Of a DNA stretch of 64,000 bases, positions 1-8,115 are shown piece after piece. How positions within the stretch are numbered: position 1 is the stretch's first letter; the number at the start of each line of letters is the position of its first letter. The notes beneath the pieces were generated by a model, which saw only the letters and a program-made list of their open reading frames with translations, did not search any database and was not told the DNA's origin. Origin of the DNA: Pseudoselenomonas ruminantium (lineage in GTDB: Bacteria; Bacillota; Negativicutes; Selenomonadales; Selenomonadaceae); contig NZ_FRBC01000007.1 in NCBI RefSeq assembly GCF_900142515.1, positions 1-64,000 of the forward strand, in the 5' to 3' direction. A program made the translations under genes and the position numbers.

Positions 1-234
1 GATATAACCGTAGGTCATGAATCCGAATAGCACTGTTTTCAGCATGCTGGCCGGGTTGTACCTGATACGCCCGGCAACATGAGCCGGAATCTGATTCAGA
101 TACTTCTCCAAGTCGATTTCCTCCATAAATCGGTCGAAAACCAGCACCGGATCACAGATATCCAGATAATCTGAAATAAATATTGGCAAAACAGCCTGTT
201 TTGGTTTAGAATAATTGGTGGTTGAATTTTTCAT
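1..234 (-). CDS. IS1182-type transposase, 5' part (cut by window edge)
   Basis: Read on the minus strand from an ATG at 234, the frame stays open to base 1 and gives 78 residues beginning MKNSTTNYSKPKQAVLPIF. The block with YLNQIP, GRIRYNPASMLKTVLFG and MTYGY is the pattern at the start of IS1182/DUF772-type DDE transposases, which join IS ends during cut-and-paste movement. The catalytic part lies outside the window, so activity cannot be judged. It is read in the same direction as lacG and lies just past the lacG 3' end. Confidence 0.7.
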   Translation of the reverse strand, partial: MKNSTTNYSKPKQAVLPIFISDYLDICDPVLVFDRFMEEIDLEKYLNQIPAHVAGRIRYNPASMLKTVLFGFMTYGYI

Positions 235-254
235 AGCAAGTAAATTTTACCACA

Positions 255-297
255 AAAGGCGGTTAGCTGACTTGGTTTTAGTCAGCTAACCGCCTTT
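255..297 (-). terminator. 17-bp perfect hairpin downstream of lacG
   Basis: The arms 255-271 and 281-297 are perfect inverted repeats (AAAGGCGGTTAGCTGAC and its complement) around a 9-base loop. Read on the minus strand the stem is followed by TTTTGTGG, a short T tract, so it can end transcription of lacG 48 bp upstream. It also lies close to the transposase gene and could belong to the end of the insertion sequence. Confidence 0.5.
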
Positions 298-344
298 GTT
301 ATAAGGGGGCGTGTTATTTCACAGCCCCTTTTGTCATGCCAAGA

Positions 345-1775
345 TCAATATGCAATTTCTTCCACGGGAAGCAATTCTCTCCGCTGGCTCATTGCCTTGT
401 ACCAGTAAGCGCTTTTCTTGGGATAACGCTTCTGGTCGGTATAATCCACATAGAATAACCCATAACGCTTATTATAGCCATTGCTCCAGGATAATACATC
501 CATGAGACTCCAGATATAATAGCCGCCCACATTGACGCCCTCAGCTATGGCTTTCAAAATGGCTTCCAGATGCTTCGTCACATACTCGATGCGAGGCGTA
601 TCGTCAATTTTGCCGTCTTCAAAATCATCCTTATAGCCCATGCCATTTTCAGAAATGAAGATTTCCTTGTAATTCGGATAATCCCGGGCAATGCGCTTGA
701 GCTGCATATACATGCCTTCCGGATAGATTGGCCAGTCCCAATCAGTAGTCGGCACTTCCGGATTCGAAACGCGGGCACCAATTCCCTTGAGGCAGAATAC
801 ACTGGTACCTTTTTCACCAGTGCTATTGTTGACCACCTGACTCTCGCCCTCATAAGCCTGCAGGAAATGGCTGGAATAGTAATTCATCCCCAGGAAATCA
901 ATCTGTTCCGCCGCTTTGGCAAAATCCACAAAATCCTGTGCTTCGGTGATGAGTTCCCCATTATTTTTCTGCAGGATCTCATGGATAAGTTCCATGGTTG
1001 TATCCGAGTATTTGCCCAGATAGCAGGCATCCAGCATGAAACGGTTGGAAATGGCATCATCCAGATCCCGGGCATGCTGGTTCTCCGGAGTGTCCATAAT
1101 AGGCACCTTGCCTTCCAGCGTATGCACGATGCCGATTTTCCCCGGCAGATTCATGCTCTTGTAGAGATTCAACGCCCGGGCATGAGCCACCATCAGATTG
1201 TGCTCAATCTGGATAGCCTTGGCGATCTGGAAGGTTTCGTTGGGCGGGAAATTCCCGGCCAGATAACCGTTCTGGGCAATGGACCAGGGCTCGTTGAAAG
1301 TGGCCCATTTCGTGACCCGGTCGCCGAAGGCTTCAAAGCAGATCCTGGCATAGTCCACGAACTTGTCAATCAGTTCCCGGTTCAGCCAATGACCGTTTTG
1401 GAAATATTTAAGGGGTGTATCGAAATGATGCAGTGTCACAAAGGGTTCCACGCCCTGTCGGATGCACTCATCAATCAGCTTGTTGTAATAGTCAATGCCC
1501 GCCGGATTGACTTTTCCTTCACCCTCGGGGAGGATGCGCGTCCAGGACAGGGAAATACGGATGCCATTGATGTTGAAGTCATGTGCCAGCTGCAAGTCCT
1601 GCTTATACTGATGGTAAAAATCCGAAGCCGGATCAGCATTGAAGCGGGAACCGGGCCGGTTCATATACGCATCCCAGACGCAGGGGCCCCGCCCATCCTC
1701 CTGGGTAGCGCCCTCCACCTGATAAGCTGCCGTGGCCCCGCCGAAAATAAAATCCTCAGGAAATTTCTGTGCCAT
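345..1775 (-). CDS. lacG: 6-phospho-beta-galactosidase (GH1)
   Basis: Splits lactose-6-phosphate, or other phosphorylated beta-galactosides made by the lactose PTS, into galactose-6-phosphate and the second sugar. The 476 residues match LacG length. GH1 landmarks are the acid/base glutamate in TFNEPW (about residue 162) and the nucleophile in ISENGMGY (about 376). The C-terminal WSLMDVLSWSNGYNKRYGLF block holds the Ser, Lys and Tyr that bind the 6-phosphate in LacG enzymes, and FIFGGATAAYQVEGAT is typical of LacG. ATG at 1775 follows a GAGG site, 16 bp after lacF. A 6-phospho-beta-glucosidase is the alternative, but lacAB and lacF next door favour LacG. Confidence 0.93.
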   Translation of the reverse strand: MAQKFPEDFIFGGATAAYQVEGATQEDGRGPCVWDAYMNRPGSRFNADPASDFYHQYKQDLQLAHDFNINGIRISLSWTRILPEGEGKVNPAGIDYYNKLIDECIRQGVEPFVTLHHFDTPLKYFQNGHWLNRELIDKFVDYARICFEAFGDRVTKWATFNEPWSIAQNGYLAGNFPPNETFQIAKAIQIEHNLMVAHARALNLYKSMNLPGKIGIVHTLEGKVPIMDTPENQHARDLDDAISNRFMLDACYLGKYSDTTMELIHEILQKNNGELITEAQDFVDFAKAAEQIDFLGMNYYSSHFLQAYEGESQVVNNSTGEKGTSVFCLKGIGARVSNPEVPTTDWDWPIYPEGMYMQLKRIARDYPNYKEIFISENGMGYKDDFEDGKIDDTPRIEYVTKHLEAILKAIAEGVNVGGYYIWSLMDVLSWSNGYNKRYGLFYVDYTDQKRYPKKSAYWYKAMSQRRELLPVEEIAY

Positions 1776-1791
1776 AACCGAGCCTCATTTC

Positions 1792-2109
1792 TTATTTATC
1801 GCGAAACATCTTCAAGAAACGCTTATCCATATCGGAAAGCAGCATTGCCGTCATCAGGTGATCCTGTGCATGCACGGTCAGGAACCCGATCTCAATATCT
1901 TCCCCAGCCGCTTCCTTCGTGATCAATTCCGTCTGCTGATTGTGGGCATTCAGGATCAGGTCATCCCCTTCCTTGATCAGCGCCTCTGCCTTGGCAAAGT
2001 CCTTCTCGCCAATGGCATCCATAGCTGCGAGATACTTCGTCCGCGCATCCCCTGCATAAGCCACAATCTCCATCGCAATCATTGCCATCTCATCTTTCGT
2101 CATTGCCAT
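1792..2109 (-). CDS. lacF: PTS lactose-type EIIA component
   Basis: Soluble phosphocarrier that takes phosphate from HPr and passes it to the EIIB domain of the lactose permease. About 105 residues, all-helical, of the PTS lactose/cellobiose EIIA family. The phosphorylated histidine is in the VHAQDHLMTAM motif near residue 78. ATG at 2109 (MAMTKDEMAM) is chosen because AGAGGTG lies 9 bases upstream; an earlier in-frame ATG at 2133 has no good site. It sits between lacB and lacG, but its membrane partner LacE is 15 kb away at 16884-18545. Confidence 0.9.
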   Translation of the reverse strand: MAMTKDEMAMIAMEIVAYAGDARTKYLAAMDAIGEKDFAKAEALIKEGDDLILNAHNQQTELITKEAAGEDIEIGFLTVHAQDHLMTAMLLSDMDKRFLKMFRDK

Positions 2110-2159
2110 AAATGTCACACCTCTTCCAATCAATTACTTCAGTACGCTGAACCCATTAC

Positions 2160-2215
2160 GCTGAAAAGCACCCTTTTCGCCCTTCGGGCACTTCCCCCAA
2201 GGAGAAAGCTAAAAG
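2160..2215. repeat. GC-rich palindromic intergenic repeat between lacB and lacF
   Basis: The 140-bp lacB-lacF gap contains a stretch read on the minus strand as CTCCTTGGGGGAAG then TGCCCGAAGGGCG, two adjoining small hairpins. The style resembles the elements at 33324-33380, 37231-37314 and 50591-50654. No T tract follows, so a terminator role is unlikely; it may affect mRNA stability between the two genes. Confidence 0.4.
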
Positions 2216-2249
2216 TAAGTAAGCTAACTAAAATCAATTATACCACATA

Positions 2250-2765
2250 TCAATCGTGATAAAACCCTTCATCCCACTTTTGCAGATATTCATCAAAGAG
2301 CCCGTCATTCTCAATGCAGTCATTATCCGGAACAAGGGCATCAATCTTCGCGATCAAGGCGTCTTTTTCCGGTGTCGGCTTGTATTCTGCCTTCAGGAAC
2401 GCTTCCAGGATATACTCAATGGAGCCAATGCCGATAACGCGGCCTCCGCAGCCAATCACATTGGCATTGAGGTTTTCTTTTGCCGCCACAGCCGTCTGTA
2501 CATCAGCCACACAGGCAGCCCGCACACCCTTGACTTTCTGGGCAGCATTATTGATGCCGATACCCGTACCGCAGATGCATACGCCCAAATCCGCTTCGCC
2601 AGTGGCTACCAGCTTGCCGACCTTGCGGCCATAGATGGGGTAATGGGTGCGCACGAAATCGTAGGTACCCACGTCGATAACCTCATGTCCCTGCTTTTTC
2701 AGGAATTCTGCTGCCTTGATTTTGATATCCGTAACAATATGGTCACAGCCAATCGCAATTTTCAT
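2250..2765 (-). CDS. lacB: Galactose-6-phosphate isomerase subunit LacB
   Basis: With LacA it forms the heteromeric isomerase turning galactose-6-phosphate into tagatose-6-phosphate. The 171 residues equal the family length. [15 protein letters not shown] at the start and [26 protein letters not shown] (about residues 65-90) are the RpiB/LacAB fold with the anion-binding GTGIG loop. ATG at 2765 is preferred over 2783 because GGGAGG lies 9 bases before it. It starts 14 bp after lacA ends. Confidence 0.93.
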   Translation of the reverse strand: MKIAIGCDHIVTDIKIKAAEFLKKQGHEVIDVGTYDFVRTHYPIYGRKVGKLVATGEADLGVCICGTGIGINNAAQKVKGVRAACVADVQTAVAAKENLNANVIGCGGRVIGIGSIEYILEAFLKAEYKPTPEKDALIAKIDALVPDNDCIENDGLFDEYLQKWDEGFYHD

Positions 2766-2779
2766 CTTCAATTCCTCCC

Positions 2780-3199
2780 TCAAAGTTCCCGGTTCAGCAT
2801 GTCAATGCGAATCTGATGACGTCCACCATCATACTCAGTCTTGACGAAATTCTCCGCCAGTTCGCAGGACAGCTGCTTGGCCGTGACGTTAGCGCCCAAT
2901 GTGATGATCTGGGTGCTGTTATGGCGGCGGGTCATGGAGGAAGTGTAGTCCTCATAGGTCGGGGCACAGACGATGCCATGATGCTTGGCAGCAATCATGA
3001 AGGGGGTCACGCCATAGTCATCCACAACAATACCTCTGGTAATCCCCTTCGTTTGAATGGCCTCTACCACATTTTCTGTGGCGGTAAAAATATCCGCAGC
3101 AGAAAGATCTTCTATCTCATAACCTTTGCCGGTCAAATATGCTTTGATGCTTTCTTTGAGTTCTGCGCCAGCACCATTGGCAGCCAATGCAACTTTCAT
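2780..3199 (-). CDS. lacA: Galactose-6-phosphate isomerase subunit LacA
   Basis: Partner of LacB. The 139 residues start [18 protein letters not shown] and contain [20 protein letters not shown] and [13 protein letters not shown]. In LacA the loop equivalent to GTGIG is changed, as here (DYGVTP), so catalysis is thought to depend on the LacB interface. First gene of lacA-lacB-lacF-lacG; its promoter carries the composite element shared with gatY and lacE. Confidence 0.9.
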   Translation of the reverse strand: MKVALAANGAGAELKESIKAYLTGKGYEIEDLSAADIFTATENVVEAIQTKGITRGIVVDDYGVTPFMIAAKHHGIVCAPTYEDYTSSMTRRHNSTQIITLGANVTAKQLSCELAENFVKTEYDGGRHQIRIDMLNREL

Positions 3200-3239
3200 G
3201 ATGTAACTTCCTTTCTGTTCTAACCTTCGTTATGCTCTT

Positions 3240-3292
3240 ATTATACGGCCTCCTTTTTCTTCCTTGTTTTCATTATTTGAAAGCATTTTCGT
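3240..3292 (-). promoter_or_regulatory. lacA promoter with composite lac-regulon element
   Basis: On the minus strand a TATAAT -10 box occupies 3240-3245. Exactly 19 bp upstream is GAAAACA (3265-3271), and 5 bp further an imperfect palindrome (TTGAAAGCATTTTCGT on the plus strand, 3277-3292). The gatY and lacE promoters have the same parts at the same distances. There is no good -35 hexamer, which suggests an activator; that role is inferred. Confidence 0.7.
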
Positions 3293-3303
3293 CAGTTGTC
3301 CTT

Positions 3304-3331
3304 TTGAAAATGTCTGTTTTAACTTTATAAT
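3304..3331 (+). promoter_or_regulatory. Promoter of the divergent RpiR-type regulator gene
   Basis: TTGAAA (3304-3309) and TATAAT (3326-3331) with a 16-bp spacer. The -35 box is inside TTTTGAAAATG, a half of the lac-regulon palindrome, so the regulator may control its own gene. TAAGGAG at 3351-3357 serves the ATG at 3368. Confidence 0.65.
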
Positions 3332-3367
3332 ATAAATATTGAATGAAATTTAAGGAGCTGAACAATC

Positions 3368-4174
3368 ATGTTAATCAAAATCGACCATGATTTCCACGAG
3401 CATCTGACGGAAACGGAGAAAAAGGTCATTGGCTTTATCAATATGAATGCGGAGAAGATTTCCTCCATGTCCATCAGTGATGTGGCGGAGGCAACCTATT
3501 CTTCTCCGGCCACTGTTTCCCGCACCATCAAGAAATGCGGCATCTCAGGCTTTGCAGAATTGCGGTATATGATTACCCAGAAAACCGTCGTACATAAGGA
3601 CAGCATTCAAGTCAATGAGATTTTCAACAAGAGTCTGATGGAAGTGACACAGACCATTGAACAGCTCAGCATTGAGACCATTCTGGCTGTGGTCCGGGAG
3701 ATCCGGCAGGCCAAGCGCATCTATCTGCTTTCCCGCGGCCTTACGGAACATGTGGCCGATGAATTTGCCTTGAAATTGCAGCTGCAGGGCTATAATGTCT
3801 TTGCCAACAGTGATCCGTCCATCATGCAGGATATGACGCGGCGGGTGAAGAATCAGGAACTCGTGATTATCTTCTCCCTGTCGGGCAAGACTCCGGAACT
3901 CTTAACTGCCGCCGAAAATGCGTCATCCCTGGGTGCCCGTATCATCACGATCACCTGCGGCGCTCCGGATACCCCGCTGGCTCGCATCGCCCACCTCACC
4001 GCCTATGGTTTCAAGCACAGCCATGTGTCCATCAAGAACGTAGACGCCACCTCCCGCCTGCCCATCTACGTCATCAGCCGCATCATCATCGACTATCTGA
4101 CCAAACAGCAGGAAGAAGAACGCGAAAAAGCCGCTCAAAAAGAGGCGGCTTATCGCAGGGAACACTATTTTTAA
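3368..4174 (+). CDS. RpiR-family transcriptional regulator
   Basis: The 268-residue protein has an N-terminal HTH_6 domain (about 1-80, with SISDVAEATYSSPATVSRTI as recognition region) and a C-terminal SIS sugar-phosphate binding domain (about 120-245, with YLLSRGLTEH and IIFSLSGKTPELL). RpiR proteins sense phosphosugars and can repress or activate. It is transcribed away from lacABFG and lies between the two lac units, which makes it the best candidate for the regulon, possibly sensing galactose-6-phosphate or tagatose-6-phosphate. The tail is lysine- and glutamate-rich. Confidence 0.88.
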   Translation: MLIKIDHDFHEHLTETEKKVIGFINMNAEKISSMSISDVAEATYSSPATVSRTIKKCGISGFAELRYMITQKTVVHKDSIQVNEIFNKSLMEVTQTIEQLSIETILAVVREIRQAKRIYLLSRGLTEHVADEFALKLQLQGYNVFANSDPSIMQDMTRRVKNQELVIIFSLSGKTPELLTAAENASSLGARIITITCGAPDTPLARIAHLTAYGFKHSHVSIKNVDATSRLPIYVISRIIIDYLTKQQEEEREKAAQKEAAYRREHYF

Positions 4175-4186
4175 GTAAGTACGTGC

Positions 4187-4359
4187 TGCAGACGGGGGCA
4201 TGTTTTGTGGACTTCGCTAAATGTCTGGCAAGATAATAGAGCATCTCGTTGTTACCCGCGCCGGTCACCACGGCGCATTGACATCGTAATGTATTGTTTA
4301 TGCACCTCGCCAGCCAGCATAGCAATCGCTACGTTCCACAAAACACGCCCCCGTCTGCA
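4187..4359 (-). repeat. Palindromic structured element, copy A1
   Basis: A 173-bp element bounded by 25-base inverted arms (4187-4211 and 4335-4359, 24 of 25 matching). Read on the minus strand the single mismatch becomes a G-U pair. The inside holds a hairpin GCGCCG-TGGTGAC-CGGCGC followed near the end by AGACATTTAGCG, both also in copy A2. Short reading frames through it are not preserved between copies, so I treat it as non-coding. It lies just after the RpiR-type gene. Confidence 0.75.
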
Positions 4360-4399
4360 AGCTGATTTATCATGCCTTTGCACAATCACGTTCTACCTT

Positions 4400-4571
4400 G
4401 GCGCTGGCGCTTGCTTTTTGGCCAGAGCGCACTGCCGAAGGCTGGCTCGTCATACGAAAGGACGGGAGGCAAAGCTGAAAGACGCGACGTGGTGACCGGA
4501 GCATGCGACTAAGAAAACGGCACTGTCATACGAGACATTTGCGCGGCGGCCAAAAAGCAAGTGCCAGCGCC
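4400..4571 (+). repeat. Palindromic structured element, copy A2
   Basis: A 172-bp element with 24-base arms (4400-4423 and 4548-4571, one mismatch that is G-U on the plus strand). Its inner part GCGACGTGGTGACCGGAGC matches 17 of 19 bases of copy A1 in opposite orientation, and AGACATTTGCG lies near its end. Together A1 and A2 form a head-to-head pair with a 40-bp gap, filling the 432-bp space between the convergent RpiR-type gene and lacC. I see nothing else in that space. Confidence 0.75.
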
Positions 4572-4606
4572 TGCACGCAAGCACCCGCGCCTAGCATGCA
4601 CTAACA

Positions 4607-5536
4607 TCAGGCAATCTTCTCGATGGATATCTCGGCAAGCAGCTTCTCCACCACGCCTTTACGTACGAACCCGCTCTCCGCCTCCAGTGCATTAGCCGTC
4701 CCGCAGGCGGCTCCTAACCGCAGTGTTTCTTCGATTGGCAAGTTACGCGACAGGCCTGCCGCAATCCCTGCCACATAGGAATCTCCCGAGCCCACAGGAT
4801 TCTGGCACTCAATCTCCGGCACGGTGACGCGGTAAATTTCATCATTCACGCCGACCAGTGAACCGCGGCTTCCCAGCGAAATCGCAGCCATCTCAATCCC
4901 TTCATCCATAAAGTGGCGAATCTCCCGCACCAAATCTTCCTCGCTGTGCAGGCGGTAGCCCCGCAGGGCTTCAATCTCATCCTGATTGGGCTTGATGAAA
5001 TCCGGCCGCGCCGCAATCCCTCTGGCCAGCAAGTCGCCGCTGGTATCGAGCAGGAATTTCCTGCCAGCCTCATGGGCTTCCTCAATCAGGGAGGCGTAAA
5101 AATCAACCGGCACCCCTCGGGGCACGCTGCCCGAGGCCACCACAATATCAGCTTTCCCTAAAAGCTCCGTGTATTTTTCACGGAACTTTTTTAATTCCTC
5201 CAGGCTCACTTCCGGTCCCGGCTCCAAGATTTCCGTCTGGGCACCATCCTCGGTAAGTATCGCCAGACAGGAACGGGTTTCCCCTGCCACGCCGACGAAA
5301 TCGCCGGTGATGCCATAATCATAGAGCCGGCCAGCCACGAATTCCCCGGTTTTGCCGCCAAGGAAGCCCGTCACCACCGTATCTTCCCCAAGGATGGTAT
5401 CCACGTTGGCCACATGGATGCCCTTACCGCCGGGAGTATTATCCACGGATTTGGCCCGGACGATCTTCCCCTTGGCAAAATCCACCAGCTCATAGCGCTT
5501 ATCCAAGGAGGCATTGAGATTTATCACGAGTATCAT
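4607..5536 (-). CDS. lacC: Tagatose-6-phosphate kinase (PfkB family)
   Basis: Phosphorylates tagatose-6-phosphate to tagatose-1,6-bisphosphate with ATP. The 309 residues start MILVINLNASLDKRYEL and show PfkB signatures: the N-terminal DNTPGGKGIHVANV and the C-terminal NPVGSGDSYVAGIAAGL with the catalytic base in GSGD. Length and start fit LacC/1-phosphofructokinase. Encoded 29 bp after gatY, whose product uses its product. 1-phosphofructokinase activity cannot be excluded from sequence, but the context supports LacC. Confidence 0.87.
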   Translation of the reverse strand: MILVINLNASLDKRYELVDFAKGKIVRAKSVDNTPGGKGIHVANVDTILGEDTVVTGFLGGKTGEFVAGRLYDYGITGDFVGVAGETRSCLAILTEDGAQTEILEPGPEVSLEELKKFREKYTELLGKADIVVASGSVPRGVPVDFYASLIEEAHEAGRKFLLDTSGDLLARGIAARPDFIKPNQDEIEALRGYRLHSEEDLVREIRHFMDEGIEMAAISLGSRGSLVGVNDEIYRVTVPEIECQNPVGSGDSYVAGIAAGLSRNLPIEETLRLGAACGTANALEAESGFVRKGVVEKLLAEISIEKIA

Positions 5537-5565
5537 AAGCTATCCCTTCCCTGCGTTTTCCGCAT

Positions 5566-6432
<867 letters not shown>

Positions 6433-6473
6433 TTATGTAAAAACATTTAACCTGAGCTTGTGTTTATGCTTTC

Positions 6474-6526
6474 ATTATAGAGATTCCGAAACCTCCTTTG
6501 TTTTCGCCTTTTGAAAATGTTTTCAA
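6474..6526 (-). promoter_or_regulatory. gatY promoter with composite lac-regulon element
   Basis: TATAAT on the minus strand (6474-6479), 19 bp upstream GAAAACA (6499-6505), then after 5 bp the perfect 16-base palindrome TTGAAAATGTTTTCAA (6511-6526). Spacing equals that at lacA and lacE. No good -35 hexamer is present. Confidence 0.75.
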
Positions 6527-6530
6527 GGCA

Positions 6531-6575
6531 AAAAAAAACCCCGCCGGCTCGCAAAAGCCAGTGGAGCTTTGGGGA
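6531..6575 (-). terminator. Terminator of the fructan operon
   Basis: On the minus strand a GC-rich two-step hairpin (outer CCCC/GGGG, inner GGCTTTTGCGAGCC) runs into nine T residues, just after the secreted GH32 gene. It directly abuts the gatY operator. Confidence 0.75.
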
Positions 6576-6602
6576 TGAGCAAGGGGATGATCAATAAGTC
6601 CA

Positions 6603-8081
6603 TCAAAAAGTACTGCTGCGCAGATTGGTCAGCATCACCTCGCTATCGCTGGAGAAAATTCCCCATTGATGTTCTGGCAGGCCGTACATGCGCGTGCTCA
6701 AAGCCATCTGGTCGTTTACGTAGAGCACAGCCACCGTGCCATCGATGAGCAGGGTGAAGTCATAGCTTTGCCCTGCCTGTAAGCTGACCGGTACGGAAAG
6801 TTCCGGCTTGGCCTTGTTTATTTTGGCTGTATCGGTGTTGTAGAAGGCCACCTGCTGTTTGCCCGGATCGAATACCAGATTCAAAGCACCGGTCTTGTTG
6901 GGGCCAACATTGAACATCAAGCCGAATTTTCCCTGTGGATTTACAGGGGTAAAACGCCCCGTGATTTTCCGGATGCCCTTGATCCGCGGCAGCACAACAC
7001 TTTCATAGCCATTGGCCCCGAAGCGATAATCCTGACCATTTACCGTGACATCACTGCTCTGCGTAACCGGCTTCAACGCTTCTTCCTTATTCATGCGCGC
7101 GGCTGCCTTTTGAACCGGTACCGGATACAGCGTGCCATCGGCCCGCTGCTTGAGCTGATGCGTCACCATATTGCCCGCCCAATCGGTCGGTTTTTTATCC
7201 TGCCCATCCCACTTGGTCGGCGTCCAGCCCACCAGATAGAGATCGTTGTCATCCTTGGCCAGCTTGGCCGCATAGAAGCCACTGGCATCAAAGGCATCCT
7301 GTGCCGGCTTCTCAAATGGCCCTTGGGAATCCTTGGCCACACGGTAATGAACGACACGGCTCGGCCACTGATCCGAAAAGGTCAGATACCAGTAATCGCC
7401 GTATTTGACGAGTGTCGGACATTCCATATTGGCATCACTGCCCATATCATTTTCAAAGAAGATGCCCTTATTTTCCCAATGCTTGAGATCCTTTGACGTA
7501 TAGCGGGCAATCACGCCGCGCGCCTTCTTGCTGCGGGTGGTGATCAGCATCCAGTATTCATCATAATCGGCATTGTAGAATACATTGGGATCCCGGAACG
7601 TGTCATCATAGATATAAGGCTTGCTGCCACGGAAGGTATCCTCCGGCAGTTTCTGCCAACTCACGAGATCTGTGCTGACTGCGTGCATGATGTTTTCCTT
7701 CGGCATCGTGCGCCAGTTGAATCCCGTGTAGAACGCATGGTAAAGACCATCCTTATCCCGTACCACAGAACCGGTCCCCAGCGCCGAATCCTTGGCAAAC
7801 TCATTCGTCGTATCGTAAGGGATAACCCAGCTGTCGTGATGGAAATCGGTAAAATCTTTCGTCGTCCAGAGGCTCCAGGGGTGGAAGCCCGTATCCCCAT
7901 CACGCATATCCTCCAGATAAAAGATCCGGAACTGTTGCCCATCGTAGAACGGCATGGTATCCCCCACCCAGCTGTAACCGGTATTCGGGAAAAGTGCCTG
8001 ATGCGCCAATACCTGTGAACCGCCCAGGCAAAGAGTCGAAGCGGCCAGCAAGGCTGCCAGGATTTGTTTTTTCAATTTCAT
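6603..8081 (-). CDS. Secreted GH32 fructan hydrolase (levanase/inulinase type)
   Basis: Predicted exported beta-fructosidase releasing fructose or fructo-oligosaccharides from fructan. Of 492 residues, 1-26 form a signal peptide (MKLKKQILAALLAASTLCL, cleavage near VLA-HQ). GH32 landmarks are FRDPNVF (transition-state Asp) and MECPTLV (acid/base Glu). The usual WMNDPNG box is replaced by SWVGDTMPFYDG, with the Asp of VGD as probable nucleophile. A C-terminal beta-sandwich follows from about residue 350. ATG at 8081 is preferred to 8204 because GGAAGG precedes it and the signal peptide begins there. Last gene of the fructan operon. Confidence 0.82.
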   Translation of the reverse strand: MKLKKQILAALLAASTLCLGGSQVLAHQALFPNTGYSWVGDTMPFYDGQQFRIFYLEDMRDGDTGFHPWSLWTTKDFTDFHHDSWVIPYDTTNEFAKDSALGTGSVVRDKDGLYHAFYTGFNWRTMPKENIMHAVSTDLVSWQKLPEDTFRGSKPYIYDDTFRDPNVFYNADYDEYWMLITTRSKKARGVIARYTSKDLKHWENKGIFFENDMGSDANMECPTLVKYGDYWYLTFSDQWPSRVVHYRVAKDSQGPFEKPAQDAFDASGFYAAKLAKDDNDLYLVGWTPTKWDGQDKKPTDWAGNMVTHQLKQRADGTLYPVPVQKAAARMNKEEALKPVTQSSDVTVNGQDYRFGANGYESVVLPRIKGIRKITGRFTPVNPQGKFGLMFNVGPNKTGALNLVFDPGKQQVAFYNTDTAKINKAKPELSVPVSLQAGQSYDFTLLIDGTVAVLYVNDQMALSTRMYGLPEHQWGIFSSDSEVMLTNLRSSTF

Positions 8082-8115
8082 GTTCTGCCTTCCTTTCAAA
8101 TCTGCCGTAAACCGC

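Noticed and set aside
570-1922. Long open frame on the plus strand opposite lacG (450 codons)
   Set aside because: Shadow of the real minus-strand genes; no ribosome site and no recognisable family, while lacG matches its family over the whole length.
4086-4325. 79-codon open frame on the minus strand running through palindromic element A1
   Set aside because: It overlaps the end of the RpiR-type gene, has no ribosome site, and the frame is not kept in the other element copies; the element conserves folding, not codons.
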